A DNA stretch of 21,365 nt from Byssothecium circinans (taxonomy: Eukaryota; Ascomycota; Dothideomycetes; Pleosporales; Massarinaceae): the NCBI GenBank assembly GCA_010015675.1, contig ML976981.1:1081885-1103249 (forward strand), written 5' to 3'. The notes beneath the pieces were generated by a model. That model saw only the letters and a program-made list of their open reading frames with translations. It was not told the DNA's origin and ran no database searches. Below, one piece after another: positions 1 through 10,245 of this stretch. Numbering within the stretch: position 1 is the first letter of the stretch; each line of letters begins with the position of its first letter. Both the position numbers and the translations under genes were made by a program.

Positions 1-1173
1 TTTAAAGTTGCTTATTTTCTTTGATTTTCCTAGTAAAAAGCGGCGCATTACGCGCACGGATACGTTAGTGGCGATGGTAATAGTAGTTAAAAAACATCTT
101 ATCTATTCTTAAAACCTAATATTAGTACTACTCCTTATCTAATTATAGTTCGCAATTTTCCTACCTAAACGCCTGCGCCTCTTATACCTTATTCTAATGA
201 ATACACTATTCTTATTTTCTTTCCCTATAACTAGCCTTCCCCCTCCTTTGCCTTATTCCTATAGCCACCCCATGGCTGCAGCTTATTATCAGCGTTAAGA
301 TAGGATTGCGACTTAGGGGGATGGCTATTACTAGTAGTTTAAGTCAGCTTCTTTAACATATTAATAAGGAAGATGTTATAGTTATTCTGCTATACGTGGT
401 TGCGCGCTATTCTCCTTAGAGTCTAGATTATTAGGATCATCTTTATTACTATCCTCTATTTTATTAACTAACTCTTTACTAAAATCCTCTACTAGTAGAG
501 GGTCTATCTATTAGTATGTTAAGTGCTATGTGTCTTCATCCTATAGTCTTATAAATCCTTAATTAATTACTTTAATATGTTCTTAGGTGTAGGGATAGTA
601 GGGGTGAATATAATAGCTAAGGACTAGGTGCTAGAAGGTAGTACTATTAAGTTCTTAGAGAAAGTACTAGTCTTAGTTACTAATATTACGCACTTAGAAT
701 GGGCCGTACCATCTATTAGCTAGTTTATAATCTATTGATTTTAAGACTTCCTTCTTTATACTCCTAAGCAGAATAAGCTAGTGACGTTTAGCACGGCTAG
801 TAATAATATCCTAGTATTCATCTTAGTACTCTTTCTTACACTAGCGAAGACGCTTAACTTTCACTACTACTTTATCCATATTAGCGTCATGGACATTAAG
901 CTATATAGCGCGAAGCGCTATAAGCTTATCGTAGGTATGAACCTTATTCTAGGGTAGCGTTTGCTAGGTTAGTAATGATAGTTTAATCAGCAGGATTAGG
1001 TTCTAGCTAGTGATGAGCTGTATTAAGGAATAGCCTATTAATTCATGAACTAAGACCTAGTCTGCTAGAAGGATAGTAGGAAGGTTATTAACCTATATAC
1101 CTTTTAGTTTCGCGAGCGCGTTAATGATAACTTTGTGCCCTCCTTTAATAAAGCCTATGCCCTAAGGATTATT
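1..1173 (-). pseudogene. Ty3/gypsy polyprotein relic, integrase C-terminal half and basic tail (3' part of split element)
   Basis: One reading frame runs from 1173 to the left edge of the window with no frame change, broken only by TAA/TAG at probable Gln codons. It begins NNP*GIGFIKGGHKVI, which matches the end of the catalytic core of fungal Ty3/gypsy integrases (N-P-Q-x-N-G-x-x-E-R-G-H). It continues with NALAKLKG and, further on, LANRWYGPF, the post-core domain typical of the family, then an acidic stretch and a basic tail with KRRRRLGRK near 156-183. The N-terminal half of the integrase is missing here and is found on the same strand ending at 10673, so this is the downstream fragment of an element split by the 1174-10672 insert. 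The 3' LTR must lie left of the window. Non-functional. The family assignment is secure; exact domain limits are by eye. Confidence 0.88.
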
Positions 1174-1750
1174 TTGCGGAGCGAGGAACGAGCGTAGCAA
1201 ATCTACAATCCAAATCGCGCCTGAGGGCTTCCAAAAAATCGCATTTTGACGTACATCTACCTATTGAATTTTATTACTGATTTTTCTATATATGCTAAAA
1301 ACTATACCCTTGATAGTTCTACTAATAGCAGCCTATATTTAATTCGTTGTAATAGGTATGCGTGGATAAAACAGTGTTTTTTAAATAATATTCTTTAGAA
1401 TCATGACTAATACGCGTGTCACGTATCCTATATTAGGTAGTGAAACAGGGGCTTAGGGTCTAAAAGCTGCTTACGCTACTTTATCTACCAGCTACTGCAT
1501 GCGGCAATATGACTAAACCCTATATTGTGAAGAAAAAATTCGCTACACTATAGGCCTAATACCTTGCAATACTACCTAATACTACTTCCCTCCATCCACG
1601 TACCCTTACACGTTATTATGGATGTTTCACATTATAATTGCTACAACGCACCTCTTACGCCTAGCGTTAATTAATTTCGCAATAATAAATAGAAAAAGAA
1701 CTATCAGGCTTACCTTACAGTTACTTAGAGTTATAAATGGCGAGTGAATA

Positions 1751-1842
1751 CGTTAGAGTATAAAGCTACACCCCCTATAAAGTATTACATAATGCTAATG
1801 TTAGACTCTAGTCCTTTATCTAGTATTCTCTATACTCTAACG
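1751..1842. repeat. 12-bp inverted repeat
   Basis: CGTTAGAGTATA at 1751-1762 is matched exactly by its reverse complement at 1831-1842, with 68 bases between. It lies in non-coding DNA upstream of the RepHel gene. Function unknown; in TA-rich mutated DNA an exact 12-bp match can still arise by chance. Confidence 0.35.
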
Positions 1843-1933
1843 CTAGTCTAACCTTAATCTATACTAACGTCTACGCTATATACGCTAACCGCACTAGAGA
1901 CTCTACTTAAGTAGCAGCTTCTTCATGTGGCTA

Positions 1934-1952
1934 GTATTAGTCTTAGTATTAG
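1934..1952 (+). repeat. Paired GTATTAG motif, left-most clear copy
   Basis: GTATTAGTCTTAGTATTAG: two 7-bp cores with a 12-bp period. Undoing G-to-A changes suggests GTGTTGG cores. Other direct pairs start (first core) at 2198, 3182, 3796, 5521, 7001, 7717, 7829, 7948, 8458, 8832, 9110, 9385 and 9712; six of these are in the opposite orientation as CTAATAC. The spacer is 4 or 5 bases. I saw no such pair in the gypsy or pogo sequence on either side. Confidence 0.8.
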
Positions 1953-2091
1953 GCCACTATCTTAGTCTTTAAATACATTACTATTACCTTACCTATCCTA
2001 ACTTCCCCTATTAGCACCGCTAAGCGCTATAACTCCTATTGAACCCCTATTATTATTATAAATGCTTTCTAGTCAACTATTACTATAGATA

Positions 2092-2116
2092 GCTGCGATA
2101 TATTCTATATCACAGC
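2092..2116. repeat. Short hairpin, 11-bp arms
   Basis: GCTGCGATATA, a 3-base loop, then TATATCACAGC, with one mismatch that a single C-to-T/G-to-A change would explain. Flanking bases (ACTAT and ATAGTA) extend the dyad imperfectly. It sits about 100 bases before the readable part of the RepHel gene. Confidence 0.4.
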
Positions 2117-2234
2117 CATAGTATTTATAATAGCAAGAGGAAAGTATTTTGTAGAATACCCCTCTATCTTTAGTGTAATCACGCGATACTTACTCTAGTA
2201 TTAGTCCTAGTATTAGTTATACAACCTACACAGT

Positions 2235-2336
2235 AGCTAAGTCTAAAGAACATATAGTTAACAAGTTAGATGATAGTATAGTAGTAGCTAAGTCTTAAGA
2301 ATATATAGTTAATAAGTTTAATAATAGTGTAGATAG
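2235..2336 (+). repeat. Tandem duplication of 51 bp in the RepHel N-terminus
   Basis: The stretch starting AGCTAAGTCTAAAGAACA at 2235 is repeated from 2286 with a handful of differences, most of them C/T or G/A. The period of 51 bp is 17 codons, so the frame is kept: the copies read AKSKEHIVNKLDDS and AKS*EYIVNKFNNS. Because the differences between copies are mostly of the RIP type, the duplication probably predates the mutation. Confidence 0.75.
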
Positions 2337-3181
2337 AGAGATACTTATAGAAGTAGAAGAGAATATATATAACTTCTCTCTAGAAGAGCCCCTATTATAA
2401 ATTTAAGATGATAGTTCCTATCTTTCTAATCCTGCATTATCTAATTAAGATAAAACGTATATCTCTACGTTTTATAACGTACTTAAAAAAGAAGAGATAG
2501 AGACGTGTATAATTTGCAACTATCATTAGTTTCACCTAAACGTTTACCGTGGGGAATATGCTACCTATTTAACTAATTGCGTTAAACATAGTGCTAAAGA
2601 GGATTAGGTGCCTATATTTAGTGCTATAAATAATATAGATCTAAGTGTAATGCCTAACCTCCCTTCTCTTACTAATATTAAGGAGATGCTTATTGCCTAG
2701 GTTTACTATTTTATATAGATATGTTAGCATCATGGGTAGCAGTATAAGTATAGAGGGCATATATGTTATTTTACTATTAATATAGCTAGGGTATTTTCAA
2801 GGCTTCCTATCCTTCTATCTAAGCTTGATATTATTATCCTTAAACTACTATATTCAGATAAGGATGACCACGCTTTAGTTGAACGTTAATTTAAGAAGAG
2901 TTAGAAAGTAAGGCGTACTATAGTGTTGCGTTAGCTGTAATAGTTAAAGGTACATCACTCTAGATACAGTAATATTATTATTAATGATAAGGCTATTTAA
3001 GAACTCCTTATTAATAGGTATGTAGATAATTAATTTGCTATGCTTTAGCATAGGGATATAGACATTAGGCTAAGGGATTATCCTAATACGCAAGAGCTAG
3101 TGTCGCTATCCTATACGCTAGACTATTCACCCCTACTATCTATACCTACTGCGACCGCCTATATACTAGATGGGTTACTAC

Positions 3182-3200
3182 CTAATACTAGGCCTAATAC
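3182..3200 (-). repeat. Paired GTATTAG motif inside RepHel reading frame
   Basis: CTAATAC at 3182 and 3194, period 12. In the RepHel frame this gives PNTRPNTS in a low-complexity, Asn/Asp/Ser-rich linker that is free of stops from 3100 to 3327. A second in-frame copy at 5521-5539 gives RPNTSPNT just before the helicase domain. Both add whole codons, so they need not have broken the protein. Confidence 0.75.
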
Positions 3201-3795
3201 TAGCGCGGATTCCTACTACGATAGTAGCTCAATTTTTAATAAGGATAATAATGATAATAATGGAGCTGACACGACCATAGTTCCTAATATTATTCCTGAT
3301 GTTAGTGAATTTAAGACTTTGCGTTATTAAATCTAATCAAGACCTTCCTCCCTTACTATAGGCTTAGTGTGAAGGACACCTATTTCTAAATATAGTAATT
3401 AGGAAAAGATCCTTAGTCTTACATTTCCTACCTTGTATCTAAATGGAATTGGTGACTATATGTAACTAAGAATGTAAGAGGTTGCATATACGGACTATAT
3501 TTAGTATATGATAAGCTATAAGGATGGACGTTTTACTTATTACTTACGTTTCTATTTTACTACCTTTAATACGCTTCTCCGCAGGCAAACTACTGCAAAG
3601 GCAGGTTTCTTTGTAAGGAAGACACTAGACGGCGCTTCTATGATAGCTAAGGATATTCAAGCTTAGTTTAACAGTGCTGATAGTGGGCAGAGTTTAATTA
3701 ACGCTATAGTATAGTTCTCTACCTTTATTTAAGGTTCTTATGCGTATTAGAAAGTAGAGGGTATAAACCTAAAGGCTATAGTACGTGTAGTCTAC

Positions 3796-3813
3796 CTAAT
3801 ACCTAGCTAATAC
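3796..3813 (-). repeat. Paired motif with 11-bp period close to the RepHel frame change
   Basis: CTAATAC at 3796 and 3807 with a 4-base spacer. The N-terminal RepHel frame is readable to about 3780 and the frame used by the Rep core starts somewhere before 4100, so this copy lies in the interval where the frame changes. An intron or an unrelated indel could equally explain the change. Confidence 0.5.
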
Positions 3814-6800
3814 CCTTATTATTAATATCTAACTTTTATTAATAGGTTTGTTAGCTGTGATATCCTCATCTATTTGTCATATACTTTGCTACGGATTACT
3901 ATTAGGCTAATCTCATGAGATTTATAGGAGAGGAGGCTTTTACTAAGTAGTAGACTGCAACTAATGCACGTTAAGTAAGGCTGGCATAGGATTTTATACG
4001 CGATAACCTATACATTATTGCTTACTAGTTCTACCGTTAATTTAAACTATTTAAGAAGCATGTTATAACGCCTAAGTTTAACCTTGTTAACTTCTAGCAT
4101 TATTACGAGTGGCAGGGCCATGGTAGTACTTATAACTATAGCCTATACTACTATAAGGATGCACTTTATCCTGATTAGTATTTAGCTTAGAATGCTACTA
4201 AGCTTAAGAAGTGACGATTAGTAAAGTATTAGGGCTATTACATTAGTGCTGTTCATCCTAACCTACACAAGGCTACTCTAGAGCATTCATATAGCTCCCC
4301 CTTATCTCTTGCATTTAATCAGATAGTTTTCGACTTTCATAAACTTGCTACTATCTTAACTAAGTGCTACATGCATATATGTCATCTTAGTTACTACTAA
4401 AGGAAAAACAAGAAGATAGGTAAGGTAGTCTATTACTTTAAGACTCCTTAGCCACGTATAGCTAATCCCTACTTTACTAAATTAGCTAGGAAGTCTTTTT
4501 ACCATCTCTACGCTTAATGGAATCATCTACTTCTAAACGCGTACTATCAAACTCTAGTATTAGGCTGGTGGGCTAATACTAACATATAGCCCTACACTAG
4601 TACTATAGGTGTTGTTTAATATGTTAGTCTATATGTTAGTAAGGCAGAGCAGTAGATGACGTTATTTAAGGATATAGCTACTAAGATACTGCCTCATATC
4701 TAGTCTAAGAATGCTATGTTCAAGTTTACGGCAAAGTTAATAAATAAATTAGTGGGCTAGAGGGACTATAGCGCTTAGGAAGTTTGCTACATCCTCTTTA
4801 ATCTGCCCCTTATAGATTGTAGTCATACTATTCTTAACGTTAACCTTTATTATAAGGAGGATTAGCCTAAGATGTACGTCTTTTAAGCTAATTATTAAGT
4901 TAATAATGAAGTATTTAAGGAAGATACACCTTAGTTTACTAAGGGCCGTTCTATACTAGTAAAATATAAGGAGAGGCCTCTATCACTTAAAGCTATATCT
5001 TATTTAGACTACCTTCTTTATTATAACTATGCAAAGAATTAAGTTAGGCCCTAGGCTAGGCCTAGGATTTTAAAGTTTTACCCTCTATACTCTCCTAAGT
5101 TAGATAGGGAAGACTTCTCTCGCGTTAAGCTTATGCTACATCATCCATTTTGATAGGTATTAGATGTAAGGACCTTTGCCGGCTAGCAGTACTAGTTATT
5201 CTTGCAAGCCTATTAGAACTGCCTATTAGTATGCAATTACCCTTTACCCAATAGCTTTAGAGAGGTGTTACCTAAAAATAAAGAAGAAGATCTAGATTAG
5301 GAAGACGTGGATTTAGTGGATAAGTTATCATAGAATAAGCTTGCTAGTTATCTCCCTAGTGCTAATAGTGTTATCATTAATAAAGATAACCTAGGCAGTT
5401 AGCTAGTTAATCTAGAGAAGGATTAAAACGTACCTAAGCATAAGGATAGTTACGGCCTTAATGCACGTTAATATTAGAAGGAGATAAAGATAGCTTATCT
5501 AGTTAATTACGCTACTAGACCTAATACCTCACCTAATACCCTTTAGTTTAAATAGCAGCTACTATTTAATCTTATCATCAATCATTATTAAGCCTACCTA
5601 GATAGGAATAGGTTAGAGTAGCTTCTTCTTAACCTTAACGGCTAGGGTGGTACTAGAAAGACGTACGCTATTAAGGTTATAACCTCTACTATAGATAGTA
5701 TTATGAGGGCTTTAAAGAAGAAATCACCTATTATATAGTGCGCACTAACTAGAGTAGCTACTTTTCTTATTTTAGGAAAGACTATCCACTCTACCTTCCG
5801 CATACTAATTTAACCTCCTGGTGGTGTGCTTCCACCTTTTACTCTAGTAGCATTAGCTTAGACCTAAGCGCTATTTACTAATGTTTATTACCTTATTATA
5901 GATGAAAAGTCTATAGTAGGGCTAACAACACTAGTGTAGTTAGATATAAGGTGCCGTAAGATCTTTCTAGCATAGGCTAGCTATCCTTTTAGCAGTTTAA
6001 ACATTATCCTAGCTAGTAATTTTTACTAGTTACCCCCTATCGCAAGAAGGCCTATGTTTGATACTATAAAGAGCTACAGCTCTTTAGATACAGCTAGTGT
6101 AGCGCTATATAAACTATTTACTAGAACTATTATTCTAGATGTAGTTATGCGCTAGTAGGGTTCTAAACAGGCTTCCTTCCATGATACTCTTATACGTATC
6201 CATAAGGAGAAGCCTAATGTCTATGACTGGCTTCTCCTTATGAAACGCTGCAGCGTTAAGCTTAGTGAGGTAGAACGGAACTCCTTTAATTCTACCTTAC
6301 GTATATGCGCAAAGAGGATAGAGGTAGCTACTATTAATCATAACTGCCTCTAGGACTCTAGCCAGCCTATCCTTATTTTATAAGCCACACATGATAGTTA
6401 AGATTAAGAGAAGGTGTCTACTAAGGATGTGGGGAATCTCCATAACTAGCTCCCTATATTTATTAGTGCCTAGGTTATGCTACTTAACAATATCTAGATA
6501 AAGCGTCGTTTAGTTAATAGGGCTATAGGGGTTATTGACAATATCCTTTAGCAGCCTAATACCTAGGATTGTTGCAAGGCTACACTAAAGGTAGTATTAG
6601 TTGCTATAAATAAGTATAATAGGCTATGTCTTTATAGCCTTCTAGATAGTACAAAGGTTATTCTAGTGTTTCCTCTTATTTAGGAATTTACTATTAATTA
6701 GAGTATGCATGTGCGTATTTAATTCCCTATTACACTTACCTAGGCTATTATAGTTCATAAATCCTAGGGTTTAAGTGTAGATAAGGCTGTAATTATAGTT

Positions 6801-7144
6801 AGTAGAGAGTAAGATTACTGCCCTAGCTTAATGTACGTTGCGCTTTTAAGGGTTAAGACTATTAATAGTTTAATGTTTAAGGATGTGTTTTCTTATTAGT
6901 AGTTAAAGCAAAAGAGAAGCAAGGTGTTAGAGATGTGAGAGTAAGATATAAGGCGTAGGGCGCGTCATCATGTTATAGTGTAGCAGACTATTTTCTAGGT
7001 CTAATACCTAGACTAATACCACTATCATTAAGAGGTTTTGCGAGGGTAGTTTCCTATAATATAAGCATTCCTATGAAAGTTTCCCTAATCTATCTAGATG
7101 GATAGAGCGCCTAATACCATAGCTTAATACTCTATAATTATATC

Positions 7145-8806
7145 CTAATCCCTAGAGTATATAGTCTCTGTGTCTGTACTATCTACTAAATACAGACTTA
7201 GATTAACGTCGCCTAGCCTCTTAAGCTCTATGAATTTCGTAATGTTAGGCATCTTTACACTATTATTATAGCCTTGATAGGGAACCTCTAGCTTAATACC
7301 TTCTATTACATCTTCTTCTATTTGCACACCTTTTATTAGTTCGCCTTGGGAAGTATTCTCTATAGGAAGTTCTGCAATAATATAGTCAAGTAGATCTGCA
7401 GCATATCCTACATTCTCACCCTATACCTTAGGGAAATGTGCGCTATAGTCTTTAATAGTGCGTAGATTATACGCACTAGGAAGCTTGCATACTTTACTAT
7501 TATAAAAGAGTTAGATAGTAGAGTCTACATAATCCTTATCACGCTATGCTTAGTAGATTAGAGAGAGTAGCACGCGTTATTATTAGGAGAATAGCATAGG
7601 GAATAGTGGAATAGGTATCTTTAACTTAGTGTCAACGCTAATCAGGTATCTATAAGGCACTTCTAACTTCTATAGTGCTAACCTTGCAGTGATAATCTAT
7701 TATAGTTAGCTTATACTTAATACCCTAACTAATACCACACTTACTTAACCCTATCACATAGGTAGCTTTAATTTAGTCTTCTTAAACACCTTTTAAGTAG
7801 CACTAGCTTATTAATGGTTAGTTCTAGACTAATACTAAGTCTAATACCCTACTTACCTATCCTAAATGCACTAGCTTCTTTCTAGCTACTAGAAGAGCGA
7901 CTTAGTTATTAAGTGTTAGGTTAAGCCACTAGATATAGCGCTGCTTAGTATTAGCCATGGTATTAGGTTAGTTGCGTTACACTTATAATAAATATGCCTT
8001 ATGGCATGCGTAGAATAAATCCCTTTAGCCCTTAATAATAGAGAATCCTTAACTTTTCTACTACAATGTTAAGCTCTCTATTCTAGTATCTCTTCACCTA
8101 TAGCTAGTAGCTAAGCTTTGTCTATTCTTCCCTCTCTTTATTACTTAGGTTAGGCACTATTATATTAAATTTTTCTTTTTTCTCTTTAATGTCCGTCATC
8201 TTTTTATCCACTTTGCCTGCGTTAGATTTGCTTTTTTTGCTTAACTTGCTGCTCTCTACACTCTTATTAATAGTAGACGAGGCAGCGTTAATAATATACT
8301 AAGGTGGCATAAACTTATCTTCTAGTGCCTAGACCTTTTCTTAAGGCTTAAAGACTAATCTTATAGTTTTATAGTCAGATTCTAGCTTTCTAGTGCATGC
8401 CATGGCTAGCTGTATCTAGAGCAGATTCTAACTCTTCTTATATATTATTAGTTATACCTAATACTAGACTAATACTCTTCTCATACCTAGCCTTGAGCGC
8501 TACATTGCGACTCTAAATTCAAAGCATGTCCTTAAGTTGCTTACGCTCATTTTTATCTATAGCGCTATCAAGCAGGTGCTAAATACGTGGCAAGAACTTC
8601 TTTATCTAGAAAGTAGAGCACGCCTTTACTAAGTTAGTATATAATTATTTAGGTATAGGGGGGTTGTTATACCTTATTATTAGCGTTTTTCCCCTTTTAA
8701 ATCATGAAGTCTTCACCCTACTTGCTTGCGTGAAGTTTATTATTTTTAATAGTGCTTACATTTAATAAGTATGCATTAGTAGCCTTTACCTTCTTCTAGT
8801 CTACCA
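7145..8806 (-). pseudogene. Unrecognised gene relic convergent to RepHel
   Basis: I do not recognise this protein. The likely start is ATG at 8806 (MVD*KKVKATNAYLL). A frame shift near 8700 leads to KGEKR***GITTPPIPK and then a long helical, charged segment (about 8640-8400: IDKNERKQLKDML and onward). A Lys/Glu/Ser-rich linker follows (about 8290-8120, KKMTDIKEKKEKF), then a more hydrophobic C-terminal part (about 7690-7145) with VPYRYLISVDTKLKIPIPLF and LGDVNLSLYLVDSTDTETIY. Stops fall at Gln-like positions as in the RepHel gene, so it was coding and decayed the same way. Four paired GTATTAG motifs lie in it, two in the poorly readable zone 7700-7850, where introns are possible. It might be an accessory protein of the insert or captured host sequence. 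Confidence 0.5.
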
Positions 8807-9210
8807 TTGCAGCAAGAGGGCTTAGCAGGATGTATTAGGTAGGTATTAGGCATTATTTAGTAGTAGGGCAAAGTTGCGTGTAGTACGTAGACATTATATA
8901 AGGAGTGTATAGGAAGTAGTGTTAAGTAGTAAATTTTTAGTAATAAGTTTATTTATAGTTACATAAAATTAAAAGTAGGGCTAGGCAGCAATTACGGGAA
9001 ATTATCACTAGCCTATCGTGTGCGTTAAATGCGCCCAATACTTTATAATATGATTCTAGCATGAGCGTGTGCAGCTTAGTTAGCTGCATAAGTACATACT
9101 AGAATTATAGTATTAGGTTAGGTATTAGTCTCTCTTTAGAAGCCATTTCCCATCTTTATACGTAGTTTTCTTGCTAACGTAATATTTTCTCTCTTATTTT
9201 ACTTCTCTTT

Positions 9211-9265
9211 GTACCTTTACCTTTACTACTTACCTTTACTACTTACCCTTACTAGCTACCTTTAC
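9211..9265 (+). repeat. Short tandem repeat, TTTACTACTTACC units
   Basis: About three degenerate units of 13 bp, pyrimidine-rich, in the region upstream of the H3-like gene. Confidence 0.55.
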
Positions 9266-9477
9266 GTTGCCTTCTTACTTCTCGCGCTTACCTACTACCC
9301 CGCACTTTAATAACTCTTAATCTTTGTAATTTTACTGTCTTTGTAGTCGTAAAGCTTTGTAGCTATAGTATAGCTATAACTAAAGTATTAGGCTTAGTAT
9401 TAGCCTTTCTATATATATACTCCCCTATAATTTCCCCTTTTATTGCCTACTAATTTTAACTTCCTTGCGTACTATCA

Positions 9478-9521
9478 CTATTCCTATTTCTCACTTTTAC
9501 TATTCTTATTTCTCACTTTCA
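9478..9521 (+). repeat. 22-bp unit in two tandem copies
   Basis: Copies begin CTATTCCTATTTCTCAC at 9478 and CTATTCTTATTTCTCAC at 9500, differing by C-to-T and T-to-C changes. They lie about 100 bases before the H3-like start codon in C/T-rich DNA. Confidence 0.6.
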
Positions 9522-9711
9522 CTTTCACTATTAATATTATTAGTTTTCCATCTATTTTCTAACTAAAAAGTAGTTAGTTTACGTCTACCTTATTTTTTTT
9601 CATACACTTTACAATATACCATCATGGCCGCTAAGAAGAATTAAGGCAAGCTGCCTGCAAAGGCTCCTCATGGTAGAGCTAGCAAGGGTAATAGCGCCTA
9701 AGGTAGGCTAG

Positions 9712-9730
9712 GTATTAGTCTTAGTATTAG
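9712..9730 (+). repeat. Paired GTATTAG motif at the first break of the H3-like gene
   Basis: GTATTAGTCTTAGTATTAG follows the tail-coding exon, which is readable in frame 0 up to this point, while the histone-fold exon starts later in another frame. An intron starting here with GTATTA would be consistent, but its end is not fixed. Confidence 0.6.
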
Positions 9731-10195
9731 CCATATGTTAACTATGTCTAGCTTTAGGTCCTTACAAGAAAGGCTAGAAGAAGCTTCCTACTAATACTAG
9801 CACGAACCTATATAAGGGTTGCAAGAAGAAGGGAGAGTCGCCGCCGCTAATACGAAAGCTAATAAGCTACGCTATATAGAAGGAGCGTGCTCCCATCTAT
9901 AAAGGCCCTAGCAAGGGAGGCCCTCGCATTAGGCGTTATAAGCCTAGCAGTAAGTTTTTAACCTATATTACTATAGCTAGACTAATACTAGTATTAGCCT
10001 TTACTCTAGTAGAGATCTATTTCTACTAGAAGACTCTAGGTGACTTAATTCTAGTAGCGCTATTTAGGAGATTAGTTCGTAAGGTACTACAGAATAATTA
10101 AGAGGGAAATAGTAACCTTATATCCCGTTTCTAGTCTAGGGCTTTAGACGCCTTACAGGCTACTACTAAGGCCTTCCTAGTAGACATCTTGTAAG

Positions 10196-10245
10196 GTATT
10201 AGTCTAATTTGTATAGTATTAGCCTCTGCTAATAATAGTGCCTAG
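10196..10245 (+). other. Predicted intron in the H3-like gene (50 bases)
   Basis: The frame changes between DIL (ending 10189) and NL (starting 10251). Removing GTATTA...CTAG at 10196-10245 leaves three codons between them, exactly the number in H3 (the E-D-T before NLCAI). The segment has a branch-like TGCTAATAA 17-25 bases before the acceptor, typical of short fungal introns. It begins with the GTATTAG core and has a second core at 10216. Confidence 0.7.

Larger units (their letters stand above)
1174..2219. other. Left part of insert, no gene recognised
   Basis: The first 60 bases are clearly more GC-rich than their surroundings and contain a direct repeat, GAGCGAGGAACGAGCG, flanked by TTTGC and GCAAA that could pair. 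This is probably a protected terminal or subterminal part of the insert. Further in are an exact 12-bp inverted repeat (1751-1762 and 1831-1842), a near-perfect hairpin at 2092-2116 and two copies of the paired GTATTAG motif (1934-1952, 2198-2216). The rest is AT-rich DNA with stops in all frames. It could hold the promoter and 5' end of the RepHel gene, but I see no motif to prove it. Confidence 0.4.
2220..7040 (+). pseudogene. Helitron RepHel relic: DUF6570-like region, HUH Rep domain and Pif1-type helicase
   Basis: RepHel makes Helitrons move by rolling-circle replication: an HUH endonuclease nicks and joins DNA ends and a Pif1-family helicase unwinds. The N-terminal part (from about 2500) has a C-I-I-C pair, then RGHICYF and SRLPILLSKLDIIIL, as in the DUF6570 domain of fungal Helitrons. 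The Helitron-like N region follows (YKDGRF, AGFFVRKTLDG, about 3520-3640). The Rep core has EWQGHGSTYNYS at about 4110-4142, where the family has H-x-H; both His codons read TAT. Both Tyr codons of Y-V-S-L-Y-V-S-K-A-E remain (4620, 4632). Walker A is G*GGTRKT at 5640-5663, Walker B IIDEKS at about 5895-5912, and the helicase end is YVALLRVKTINSLMF near 6834. One frame holds from about 4100 to at least 6880 despite many stops; the N-terminal third is one frame off. True start and stop cannot be fixed. Non-functional. Confidence 0.9.
8807..9623. promoter_or_regulatory. Divergent intergenic region with pyrimidine-rich upstream repeats
   Basis: This lies between the start of the unrecognised minus gene and the start of the H3-like gene, so it could hold both promoters. 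It has three paired GTATTAG motifs (8832, 9110, 9385). The half next to the H3-like gene is strongly C/T-rich on the plus strand, as is common upstream of highly expressed fungal genes. It contains short tandem repeats: TTTACTACTTACC units within about 9211-9265 and a 22-bp unit twice at 9478-9521. The immediate context of the start, CCATCATGG, is a good eukaryotic start context. Confidence 0.4.

Noticed and set aside
4557..4579. GTATTAG and CTAATAC close together in RepHel
   Set aside because: They are inverted rather than direct and lie in a conserved-looking stretch (LVLGWWANTNI), so they are ordinary coding sequence and not counted as a motif pair.
7001..7130. Helitron 3' end directly after RepHel
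   Set aside because: The paired motif at 7001 and an AT-rich stretch follow, but no hairpin with CTRR was seen, and the gypsy integrase does not resume until 10673.
10196..10222. GTATTAG cores at 10196 and 10216 as a standard motif pair
   Set aside because: The spacing is 20, outside the 11-12 bp period; noted only for its place in the intron. The pair at 1556 and 1576 was left out for the same reason.
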